The notes under the pieces are model-generated. The model was given only the letters and a program-made list of their open reading frames with translations. It did no database searches and was not told where the DNA came from. 8,718 nt of DNA from CAZGTQ01 sp964528575 (lineage in GTDB: Bacteria > Planctomycetota > UBA1135 > GCA-002686595). The first letter of the stretch is position 1. Each line of letters starts with the position of its first letter. Location: positions 1-8,718 of the forward strand of contig CAZGTQ010000358.1 in assembly GCA_964528575.1 (NCBI GenBank), in the 5' to 3' direction. The position numbers and the translations under genes are program-made. Shown piece by piece: positions 1 to 6,095 of this stretch.

Positions 1-41
1 TTGAGATTCGGTCTCAGTTTGTACTTGCGACCCGGTCTCAG
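1..41 (+). promoter_or_regulatory. Two tandem Fur-like palindromic boxes upstream of the ferredoxin gene
   Basis: Positions 1-17 and 25-41 form a direct repeat matching at 14 of 17 bases. Each copy contains a 15-bp imperfect palindrome with a single central base. The first (2-16) reads TGAGATTCGGTCTCA with 5 of 7 arm pairs matched. The second (26-40) reads TGCGACCCGGTCTCA with 6 of 7 matched. The right half GGTCTCA is identical in both, and the centres lie 24 bp apart. A 15-bp TGA...TCA palindrome with a one-base centre is the 7-1-7 geometry of Fur-family sites, and TGAGA/TCTCA arms are a common Fur-box variant. The position directly in front of an iron-sulfur protein gene fits iron-dependent repression. 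Another FUR-family member (Zur, PerR, Irr) or an unrelated repressor is possible. Confidence 0.55.
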
Positions 42-52
42 CGGGCTAAGCT
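25..52 (+). promoter_or_regulatory. Possible promoter overlapping the second Fur-like box
   Basis: TTGCGA at 25-30 and TAAGCT at 47-52 make a weak -35/-10 pair with a 16-bp spacer. The -35 lies inside the second palindrome, so a bound repressor would block RNA polymerase. The predicted transcript start near 59 would leave only a few bases before the ATG at 63. No Shine-Dalgarno sequence is visible there, so the mRNA could be nearly leaderless. The hexamers match only partly, and the true promoter may lie elsewhere. Confidence 0.25.
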
Positions 53-62
53 CCCCGCGCCG

Positions 63-386
63 ATGGAGACGTGCATCGCGATCTGCATGGGGAAGGACTG
101 CCGCCGGCGGCGGGCGGCGGAGGTCGAGGAACGGGTGCAGCGGGCCCTGCGGGACGTGGGGCTGGGCGCGCGGACGCGGCGGGCGGGGTGCATGGGCGCG
201 TGCGGCGGCGGCGCGAGCGTGCGGATCGAGCCCGCCGGCGTCGTCGTCGGGCGGGTCAAGCCGAAGCGGGCGACGGACCTCGTCGCCTGGCTCGTCCGCG
301 AGCGCGGGCCGCGCAAGGGTTGGCGGCTGCGGATCGGCAAGAAGAAGAGCGCGCGCAAGGCGCGGCGGGCGATCGAGGCGGCGTAG
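63..386 (+). CDS. Thioredoxin-like [2Fe-2S] ferredoxin domain protein
   Basis: The product is 107 residues long, a small cytoplasmic protein expected to bind a [2Fe-2S] cluster and carry or sense electrons. The N-terminus has C8-x4-C13 in the context ICMGKDCRRR, and the middle has C43-x3-C47 in GCMGACGGG. This two-plus-two cysteine layout, followed by a short beta hairpin and a helix (51-80), is typical of thioredoxin-like ferredoxins. These are related to the 24-kDa subunit of NADH dehydrogenase. C4 is an extra cysteine. The last 27 residues form a strongly basic tail rich in Lys and Arg, which may bind nucleic acid or acidic partners. No Shine-Dalgarno sequence precedes the ATG, but the start sits right where family members begin. 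Fur-like boxes lie upstream, and the next gene starts 9 bp after the stop. The fold is fairly sure; the redox partner is unknown. Confidence 0.82.
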   Translation: METCIAICMGKDCRRRRAAEVEERVQRALRDVGLGARTRRAGCMGACGGGASVRIEPAGVVVGRVKPKRATDLVAWLVRERGPRKGWRLRIGKKKSARKARRAIEAA

Positions 387-395
387 ACTCCGCGC

Positions 396-889
396 GTGAC
401 GCTGCGCGGGCGACCGGCGGGGTTCCTCAGCTCGACCTACGAGGTCGAGGATCCCGATTCCGGCGCGAGCGGCACGCTCTGCATGCGCTGGGTGCGCGAG
501 GCGAGCGAGATCGACGTCGACGATCCCGACGGGCCCAGCGGGACGTTCACGTTCGAGCGCGAGAGCTTCCTCCACGGCGCGTTCCTGCTCGTCGACGACG
601 AGGGCGAGACGCTGGCGTGCGCCGAGAAGCCGAGCGCGCTGCTGCGCTCCTTCGAGATCGAGCACGACGATGAGACGTGGAGGCTCGAGGCCTCCTCGCC
701 CTTCTCGCGCACGTTCCACCTCCTCGACGAGCAGGGCGCGTCGGCAGCGTCTTCCCGACCGGCTTCCTCTCGCGGCGCTTCCGCGCAACGCTCCCCAGCG
801 AAATACCGTTCGTCGTGCGCGCGTTCGTCGCGTGGCTCGTGCTCCTGATGTGGCGCCGCAGCCGGAGCGCCGCGCACGCGCCGCCGTGA
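396..889 (+). CDS. Membrane-anchored protein of unknown function, split by an apparent frameshift
   Basis: The gene starts at a GTG 9 bp after the ferredoxin stop. Its first frame reads sensibly to about residue 113 (ending near 734), with alternating beta-strand-like segments such as GTFTFERESFL and TFHLLDEQG. It then turns into Ser/Ala/Arg-rich nonsense ending at 848. The continuation lies one frame away, from 734 to 889: GRVGSVFPTGFLSRRF, then a helix IPFVVRAFVAWLVLLMW and basic residues. Restoring one G in the run at 734-736 gives a 164-residue protein. Its repeated strands and C-terminal hydrophobic helix (about 136-153) resemble the tubby/LURP-one/scramblase-like barrel with a tail anchor. 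That comparison is my inference; the function is unknown. The break may be a sequencing or assembly indel or a true recent mutation. It is probably co-transcribed with the ferredoxin and ends 9 bp before the convergent gene. Confidence 0.65.
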
Positions 890-898
890 GCGCGACCC

Positions 899-3268
899 TC
901 AGAGCTCCTCGACCGCGAAGCAGAAGAGCCGCTCGTCCGTGCGCAGCCAGATGCGGCCCTCCTCGAGCGCCGGCGTCGCGTAGCACGGCTCCTCGAAGCG
1001 CGCGACGTGCAGGACCTCGTGCTCGCGGGCCGCGCGCAGCACCGTCAGGATGCCGCTCTCGCTCAGGAGCCAGACCTTGCCGTCGGCGGCGACGGGCGCG
1101 GCGAAGTAGTCGTCGATCGCGTGCTCGAGACGCGTCTTCGCCAGGCGCTCTCCCGTCGCGGGATCGAGCAGCGCGACGAGGCCGCCCTGGTCCGCGACCA
1201 GCCAGTACGCGCCGCCCGCGACGAGCGGCGAGGGGAGCTGCGGCACGTCGCGGTACGCGCGCCACAGCACGTTCGTCTCCGTCACGTCGCCCGCGCCGCC
1301 GACGCGGATCGCCATCGCCGCGTTGACCGACGCGAGCTGCGCGCGCGCGCCGTCCCACTCGCTCGCGTCGAGCGCTCCGTCCGCGTCGAGGTCGAAGAAC
1401 TGGAAGTAGCGCCGCGCGCGCTGGTCGCTCAGCTCGCCCGGCGCGATCCGGCCGTCGCCGTCCGCGTCGCTGTCCGCGAGCGCGCCGAGCTCGACCTGGT
1501 TGCCGCGGTCGTTCAACGGCGACGCGTAGCCGTGGATCCAGAGCGTGTCGCCGAGCAGCACCGGCACCGACTTCATCTCGCACGGGAGGCCGCCGACCCA
1601 CCACACGCGCGCTCCCGTCCGCGCGTCGTACGCGTCGAGCGTGAACGAGCCGGGGACCAGCACCTCGGTGCGGCCCGCCGCCTCGCGCAGCACCGGCGTG
1701 CAGTGGCCGCTGAGCGCGCGCGGGCGCGCGCTACGCCAGAGCTCTTCGCCGGTGCGCTTCGCGACCGCGACGACGAACGAGCCGCGCGCCTGGTCGCACG
1801 CGAGCACGACCCGATCGCCGACGAGCACCGGCGACGCGCCCATGCCGTAGACGTTCTCGAACGGGCCGAGCGGCAGCCGCCAGCGCTCCTCGCCGTCGTG
1901 GTCGTACGCGACGAGGCCGAAGTCGCCGAAGAACGCGACGACCGTGTCCTCGTCGACCGCGCAGGACGCGGCGGCGGCGTGGTTCTTCGGATGCAGCGTC
2001 TCGCGCCGCGGGCGCGGCACCTCGCGGCGCCAGAGCGTCTCGCCGCTCGCGCGGTCGAGCCCGTACGTGAACAGGCGCTCGTCCTCCACCCCGGTCAGGA
2101 ACAGGCGCTCGGCGCTGAGCACGGGCGACGAGCGGCCGGCGGGGAACGGCCGCACCCACGCGACGTTCTCCTCGGGCCCGATCGCCGTCGGATACGCGCC
2201 TTCCGCGAGCCCGGTGCCGTTCGGGCCGCGGAAGCGCGACCACGCCGCCGGCGCGCGGCGCTTCGTCACGAGGATCTCGAGCTCGGCGATGCGCCCGTCC
2301 GCTCCCGACGCCCACGTCGCGCCGTCGGGCGCGGTCGACACCGCGTGGTAGCCGTCGTCGGAGAGCGCGCTCCACGTGCGCCCGCCGTCGGACGAGACGT
2401 CGGTGCCGCTCGGGCCGACGGCGAGCAGCGTCCGCGCGTCGAGCGCGGCGACGCACGAGCGATAGCCGCGCGGGCCCCGCTCGAGCGCAGTCCAGGTCGC
2501 GCCCCCGTCCTCGGTGCGCGCCGCGTTCGACCCGCTCGCCTCGGGGTGCGCGTAGTCGCCGCCGACCGCGACGCCGCGGCCGTCCTCGAGCGCGACGAGC
2601 GAGTAGACGCCGGACGTCGCCGAGCCGGTGTGCAGCGGCGTCGCGGCCGCGGTCCACGTCGCGCCGCCGTCGGTCGTGCGAAAGACGCGCGCCGCCGCGC
2701 CCCCCAGGCCGATCCACGCGTCGCGCTCGCCGCTCGTCACGAGGCACGTCCCGCTCGCCGCAAAGCCCGCCTCCCCCGCCGGGGACGGCGGGAGCGCGTC
2801 GCGCGCGAGCGCTTCCCACGTGCGCCCCCCGTCACTCGTCGCGACGACCAGCAACCGCCCGTCGAGCGGGTCGCTGAACGCGAGGCCGCGCTCCTCGTCC
2901 CAAAAATCCATCGCGTCGAAGAACGCGCGCTCGTCGTCGTGCTCGTACGCGATCGTCCACGTCGCGCCGCCGTCGCCGGTGCGGTAGATGCGCGCCGGCG
3001 TGCCCGCGGTGAGCAGGAGCGCGCGCTCGGCGTCGAATGCGTGCACGTCGCGGAAGTCGAGCTCGTCCGCGCCGGGGATCGAGATCCGCTCCCACGTCGC
3101 GCCGTCGGTCGTGCGCAGGACGGTGCCGCCGGAGCCGCTCGCCCAGCACACGTCGCGCGAGACGGCGCACAGGCCGCGCAGGCTCGCGTCGCTCGGCGCG
3201 TCCTGCGGGATCCAGCGGACGTCGGCACAGGGCGCGAGCGACAGGACGGCAGCGAGGAGGAGGAGCAT
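899..3268 (-). CDS. Secreted double beta-propeller: YCF48/BNR-like propeller fused to PQQ-like propeller with EF-hands
   Basis: The product has 789 residues. A hydrophobic N-terminus (1-15) looks like a short signal sequence, though it lacks the usual basic start. Residues 45-320 contain at least six Asp-box motifs of the form S/T-x-DGG-x-TW (near 52, 96, 144, 197, 251 and 292), the mark of YCF48/BNR/sialidase-type propellers. At 343 WSRFRGPNGTG opens a second unit. This is normally the N-terminus of mature PQQ-like (BamB/quinoprotein-type) propellers, and PQQ-type blades follow (TGETLW 409, TGEELW 506, TGARVW 551, TGERLA 705). Between blades sit two canonical EF-hand loops, D601-x-D603-x-D605-G-x-I-x3-E612 and D626-x-D628-x-D630-G-x-L-x3-E637. 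No catalytic quinoprotein residues stand out, so a binding or scaffold role is more likely than dehydrogenase activity. No Shine-Dalgarno is visible. The 19 codons between the preceding gene's stop and this ATG are in the same frame and contain no other ATG, GTG or TTG. It is probably co-transcribed with the gene 57 bp upstream. Confidence 0.85.
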   Translation of the reverse strand: MLLLLAAVLSLAPCADVRWIPQDAPSDASLRGLCAVSRDVCWASGSGGTVLRTTDGATWERISIPGADELDFRDVHAFDAERALLLTAGTPARIYRTGDGGATWTIAYEHDDERAFFDAMDFWDEERGLAFSDPLDGRLLVVATSDGGRTWEALARDALPPSPAGEAGFAASGTCLVTSGERDAWIGLGGAAARVFRTTDGGATWTAAATPLHTGSATSGVYSLVALEDGRGVAVGGDYAHPEASGSNAARTEDGGATWTALERGPRGYRSCVAALDARTLLAVGPSGTDVSSDGGRTWSALSDDGYHAVSTAPDGATWASGADGRIAELEILVTKRRAPAAWSRFRGPNGTGLAEGAYPTAIGPEENVAWVRPFPAGRSSPVLSAERLFLTGVEDERLFTYGLDRASGETLWRREVPRPRRETLHPKNHAAAASCAVDEDTVVAFFGDFGLVAYDHDGEERWRLPLGPFENVYGMGASPVLVGDRVVLACDQARGSFVVAVAKRTGEELWRSARPRALSGHCTPVLREAAGRTEVLVPGSFTLDAYDARTGARVWWVGGLPCEMKSVPVLLGDTLWIHGYASPLNDRGNQVELGALADSDADGDGRIAPGELSDQRARRYFQFFDLDADGALDASEWDGARAQLASVNAAMAIRVGGAGDVTETNVLWRAYRDVPQLPSPLVAGGAYWLVADQGGLVALLDPATGERLAKTRLEHAIDDYFAAPVAADGKVWLLSESGILTVLRAAREHEVLHVARFEEPCYATPALEEGRIWLRTDERLFCFAVEEL

Positions 3269-3276
3269 GGTCGAGC

Positions 3277-3295
3277 ACGGCGCGCGCGGCGCCGT
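3277..3295 (-). other. Short GC-rich hairpin between the 865-aa and 789-aa genes
   Basis: A perfect 7-bp stem (ACGGCGC paired with GCGCCGT) with a 5-base loop lies in the 57-bp gap, 30 bp after the upstream stop and 8 bp before the next ATG. No U-tract follows. It might reduce transcription between the two genes or shield the next start codon. In DNA this GC-rich such hairpins also arise by chance. Confidence 0.2.
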
Positions 3296-3325
3296 TCGGG
3301 CGATGCGGCCAGGAGCGGGAGCGGA

Positions 3326-5923
3326 TCAGGGCCCGAGCGGACGGACGAAGCCGCCGATCAGGCTGGCGTCGTTCGGGAGGCAGTCCTTGCCGTTGCCCTG
3401 GTCGAAGTCACGCACGACCAGGCGCACGCCGGAGCCGTTCATGACCGCGCCGGGCAGCGGCTCGAGGCCGAAGTCGAACGACGGCGAGACGAAGGTGTTG
3501 TGCCACTCCTCGTGGCTGATGAACAGGTCGAGGTCGCTCTGCGACAGGCCGAGCGGCAGGATCAGCGACGGCACGAGCGCGTCGCCGGCTTCGGCGAGGT
3601 TCACCTCGCAGTTGTCCTGGAACGTGTCCTGCAGGCCGATGTCGAAGTCGAAGAAGCCGGGGAGCTCGGCCGGCGTCAGGTCGTCGATGTACGCCTGCGG
3701 CAGCCAGGACCACGGCGTCATCCCGCCTTCCTGGATCGACTGCGTCTGCGAGTACAGCGCTCCGCCGACCTCGTACAGGTACTCCTCGAGGTCCGCCCGG
3801 CGGGTCTGGAGGTGCATGAGCTGGTCCAGCGTGATACCGCCGACGACCTCGCCGCCGTCGTCCTTCTCGACCGACGGCACGTACACCATGCGGTACTGAC
3901 CGAAGTCGACGTTGCCGATCGTCGCCGCGTCGTTCGCGAAGTCGATCTGCACCGGGCCGAGCAGCGCCTCCGGACCGTTGGGCGCGTCCTCGACCCAGCG
4001 CGTGAGCGCCTGGAGCGCCTGAGCGCCGTTCACGCCGATCGCGAGCAGCTTCAGATCGGACGCGCACCCGAGGTTCGAGTGCGACATGCCGAACGACAGG
4101 ATGCCCGCGGGATAGTGCAGGCAGTTCTTGTCCGGCGCGGGGTTCAACGAGTCGCAGTGGTCGTCCGCGTCGTCGCCCGAGAGGAAGATGAGCCCGGGCG
4201 TGCGCACGACGTCGACGATCACGCTGCAGATCGGGATCTCGCACTGCGGCGGCACGACGTCGAGGACCATCTCGAACGTCGGGACGAACGACGCGTCGCC
4301 GTCCGCGGACACGAAGCCGTCGTACGTGTGCTGGAACGTCGTCGTGCCGGCAGGCGCCGCGATCACGCCCGGCTTGTTCGGATCGACGTCGAGTCCGTCG
4401 CCGTCGGGGTCGAACAGGAGCTGCAGCACGTTCGATCCGACGGGCGGCACGCTGCCGGACACGTCGAACGTCACGGTCGTGCAGAGCGGCACCGTCGCGA
4501 GGTTGGAGCCGAACGGCGCCGGAGGATCGGTCGCGACGATCTCGAGCGAGCACGTGCCGCACGCGCAGAGGACCTGGAGCGCCGTGAAGGACTCGCACGT
4601 CTTCGTGCAGCCGCTGTCGTCCTTCACCGTCAGGCTCACGTCGAACTCGCACTGCTGCGAGGGACAGCTCGGGCAGACGAACGTGTGCATGATCGTCGGC
4701 GACGGGGTGCAGATCGTTCCCGTGCCGCCGCCGAAGTTCCAGCAGTACTCGACGATCGAGCTGCCGGGCGCTGCCATCGACGCGCTCGCGTCGAACATCA
4801 CCGGCTGCCCGTCGATCGCCGGTCCGACGATGGAGAACGCGCACGTCGGGCTCTCCTCGGGCGGGCACGGCTCGCACTCGGGGTCGACGTTGCCGAACTT
4901 CAGGAAGTCGCCCGTGAACGTGCGCTCGGTCGACTCCCAGAGCAGCCGACCGCCGTCGATGTTGCCCATCGCCGCGGGTCCCGCGGTGATCGCGCCCAGG
5001 AGCGCCGGCTCGGGGCAGCACTGCGCCGGCGAGCAGGCGATGTCCGCGCAGACGATCGCCCAGCCGGTCTCGAGGTCGTCGTTGCCGTCGCAGCTCAGGT
5101 CGAGCTCGTGCGGGTCGTTCGGCGTGTTCAGCGCGAGGAAGAGCTCGTTGAACACCGGCGAGACGACGTTCAGCGGCTCCTCGAACCAGCACTTGAAGTC
5201 GCGCGTGGCCGAGAGCTGGAACTCGTTGTCGTTGAAGATGTCGATCTTCAGCGACACGACGTGGTTCACGCCGCCGGTCAGGTTGAGCAACGCGAGCGAC
5301 GAGCCCGCCGCCGCGACGAACGAATCGATGTAGATCGGGCGCGGCACGCCCTCGTACTCCATGCCATCGAAATCGATCTCGTCGTCCCCGTCGAGATCGG
5401 TGTCCGTCCCGGCATCGAGGGGCGAACGGAACGGGATCGCTTCGATCGAATAGACGGCGCCGAACGCCGTGATGACGAGCTCGGAGCCGACGAGGAAGTC
5501 GTGCGACCAGTTCGTGTCCGCCTCGGACGGGTCCTGCGCCGACACGAGGACGTAGCCCTCGTTGTTCCCTGCGGCGTTGTGACACGCGGTCAGCACGCTG
5601 AGCGTGTCCGCCGGAGTGAGGCTCTCCTGCCGGTCCGAGACGAAGCACTCCAGCGGCCGGAACGGGTCGAGCGGATTCGGTACGACGTTGACGTAGTTGA
5701 AGCGCACGTCGGTCGAGCTCGGTCCGGGCCCCACCTTCGCAACGTTCGTCACCGAAATGATCGTGAACCCGGTCCCCGAGCGGTGGACCGGATAGATCAG
5801 CACGCTCCCGGGCACGCGACCGTCGGCCGCGGTCAGCCGTGCAGTAGGAACTGCGCGAGCCAGCGCAGAGGACCCGACGAGCGCGGCCGCCAGCGCCGCG
5901 GATGCGAGCATCACCGCCTGCAT
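3326..5923 (-). CDS. Secreted Cys-rich PKD-domain surface protein with degenerate amidotransferase-like C-terminus
   Basis: The product has 865 residues when started at the ATG at 5923, which has the ribosome site GAGAGGAGAG and opens a good signal peptide (MQAVMLASAALAAALVG, cleavage near A24). The frame is open further upstream to 6001, but that stretch encodes promoter and repeat DNA. Residues 30-345 form an N-terminal module with LTPADTLSVL and FVSDRQ segments. I have seen this pattern in secreted proteins of high-GC environmental bacteria, without assigned function. Residues 360-450 are a PKD-like domain (FDASAS...VEYCWNFGGG...LTVKD), and 458-573 a second Ig/PKD-like domain. Nineteen cysteines fall between 245 and 458, suggesting many disulfides. 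Asp-rich calcium-type loops occur at 174-186 and 505-514. Residues 577-865 (LIFLSGDDADDHC...YRMVYVPS...GGALYSQTQS) resemble a class I glutamine amidotransferase-like fold, but no nucleophile Cys is seen at the expected elbow, so it is likely non-catalytic. No membrane anchor is seen at the C-terminus. The specific role is unknown. Confidence 0.8.
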   Translation of the reverse strand: MQAVMLASAALAAALVGSSALARAVPTARLTAADGRVPGSVLIYPVHRSGTGFTIISVTNVAKVGPGPSSTDVRFNYVNVVPNPLDPFRPLECFVSDRQESLTPADTLSVLTACHNAAGNNEGYVLVSAQDPSEADTNWSHDFLVGSELVITAFGAVYSIEAIPFRSPLDAGTDTDLDGDDEIDFDGMEYEGVPRPIYIDSFVAAAGSSLALLNLTGGVNHVVSLKIDIFNDNEFQLSATRDFKCWFEEPLNVVSPVFNELFLALNTPNDPHELDLSCDGNDDLETGWAIVCADIACSPAQCCPEPALLGAITAGPAAMGNIDGGRLLWESTERTFTGDFLKFGNVDPECEPCPPEESPTCAFSIVGPAIDGQPVMFDASASMAAPGSSIVEYCWNFGGGTGTICTPSPTIMHTFVCPSCPSQQCEFDVSLTVKDDSGCTKTCESFTALQVLCACGTCSLEIVATDPPAPFGSNLATVPLCTTVTFDVSGSVPPVGSNVLQLLFDPDGDGLDVDPNKPGVIAAPAGTTTFQHTYDGFVSADGDASFVPTFEMVLDVVPPQCEIPICSVIVDVVRTPGLIFLSGDDADDHCDSLNPAPDKNCLHYPAGILSFGMSHSNLGCASDLKLLAIGVNGAQALQALTRWVEDAPNGPEALLGPVQIDFANDAATIGNVDFGQYRMVYVPSVEKDDGGEVVGGITLDQLMHLQTRRADLEEYLYEVGGALYSQTQSIQEGGMTPWSWLPQAYIDDLTPAELPGFFDFDIGLQDTFQDNCEVNLAEAGDALVPSLILPLGLSQSDLDLFISHEEWHNTFVSPSFDFGLEPLPGAVMNGSGVRLVVRDFDQGNGKDCLPNDASLIGGFVRPLGP

Positions 5924-5927
5924 GGTT

Positions 5928-5937
5928 CTCTCCTCTC
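5928..5937 (-). promoter_or_regulatory. Ribosome binding site deciding the 5923 start
   Basis: On the - strand GAGAGGAGAG lies just upstream of the ATG at 5923, with the AGGAG core (5930-5934) 6 bases from the start. Together with the signal peptide that begins there, it favours this start over the upstream in-frame start at 6001. Confidence 0.75.
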
Positions 5938-5954
5938 GAACCTCCGAAGCGGCG

Positions 5955-5983
5955 ATTCTCGAAACGCGGCTCCCCGCCGTCAA
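5955..5983 (-). promoter_or_regulatory. Sigma70-type promoter for the 865-aa gene
   Basis: On the - strand TTGACG (5983-5978; 5 of 6 to TTGACA) is followed by a 17-bp spacer and GAGAAT (5960-5955; 4 of 6 to TATAAT). The predicted transcript start near 5948 gives a leader of about 25 bases that contains the ribosome site. Both hexamers, the ideal spacing and the short leader agree. The -35 is the proximal copy of a hexamer repeated in the adjoining minisatellite. The other copies have only GC-rich DNA where a -10 should be. Confidence 0.6.
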
Positions 5984-6032
5984 GGACAGCAACGCCGTCA
6001 AGCACAGCCGTCAAGCACAGCCGTCAAGCACA
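5976..6032 (-). repeat. 13-bp tandem repeat, three perfect copies plus one degenerate copy
   Basis: The unit GCCGTCAAGCACA (+ strand) occurs three times head to tail at 5994-6006, 6007-6019 and 6020-6032. A fourth copy with one mismatch is at 5976-5988, separated by five bases. Read on the - strand each unit is TGTGCTTGACGGC, so TTGACG recurs at 13-bp intervals after the five-base break. The array sits between the terminator hairpin of the protease gene and the promoter of the 865-aa gene. It may be a slippage-prone minisatellite, a set of regulator sites, or both. Confidence 0.9.
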
Positions 6033-6033
6033 G

Positions 6034-6066
6034 CGAGCCGGGCTGCCTGCGAGGCGGCCCGGCTCG
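6034..6066 (-). terminator. Strong hairpin, likely terminator of the small protein/metalloprotease unit
   Basis: The outer arms CGAGCCGGGC (6034-6043) and GCCCGGCTCG (6057-6066) pair perfectly over 10 bp. After one mismatch (a wobble on the + strand), a 4-bp inner stem GCCT/AGGC closes on a 3-base loop. It begins 29 bases after the protease stop. No U-tract follows on either strand, which is common in GC-rich genomes, so it may act as an RNA-end stabiliser or a factor-dependent terminator. It directly abuts the 13-bp repeats. Confidence 0.6.
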
Positions 6067-6095
6067 TCGCTTTCGTGCGGACGCTGGTGCTGGTG

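Noticed and set aside
71..673. A 200-codon + strand frame crossing the ferredoxin and the following gene
   Set aside because: It is a shifted shadow rich in Arg, Ala and Gly. The ferredoxin frame keeps the conserved cysteine layout and the next frame a coherent beta-rich protein.
732..740. Programmed -1 ribosomal frameshift in the 396-889 gene
   Set aside because: CAGGGC is not a classical X-XXY-YYZ slippery heptamer, and I saw no clear stimulatory structure just after it. A lost G is simpler.
1750..3230. Enzymatically active sialidase or quinoprotein dehydrogenase
   Set aside because: Asp-boxes and PQQ-type blades are structural repeats. No sialidase Arg triad or quinoprotein catalytic residues are apparent, so only the fold is called.
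5924..6001. N-terminal extension of the 865-aa protein to 6001
   Set aside because: The extension would translate the promoter and part of the repeat and put 26 residues before a good signal peptide. The ribosome site at 5928-5937 points to 5923.
5976..6032. CRISPR array
   Set aside because: The 13-bp units are head to tail, with only one five-base break instead of regular unique spacers, and no cas genes are present.
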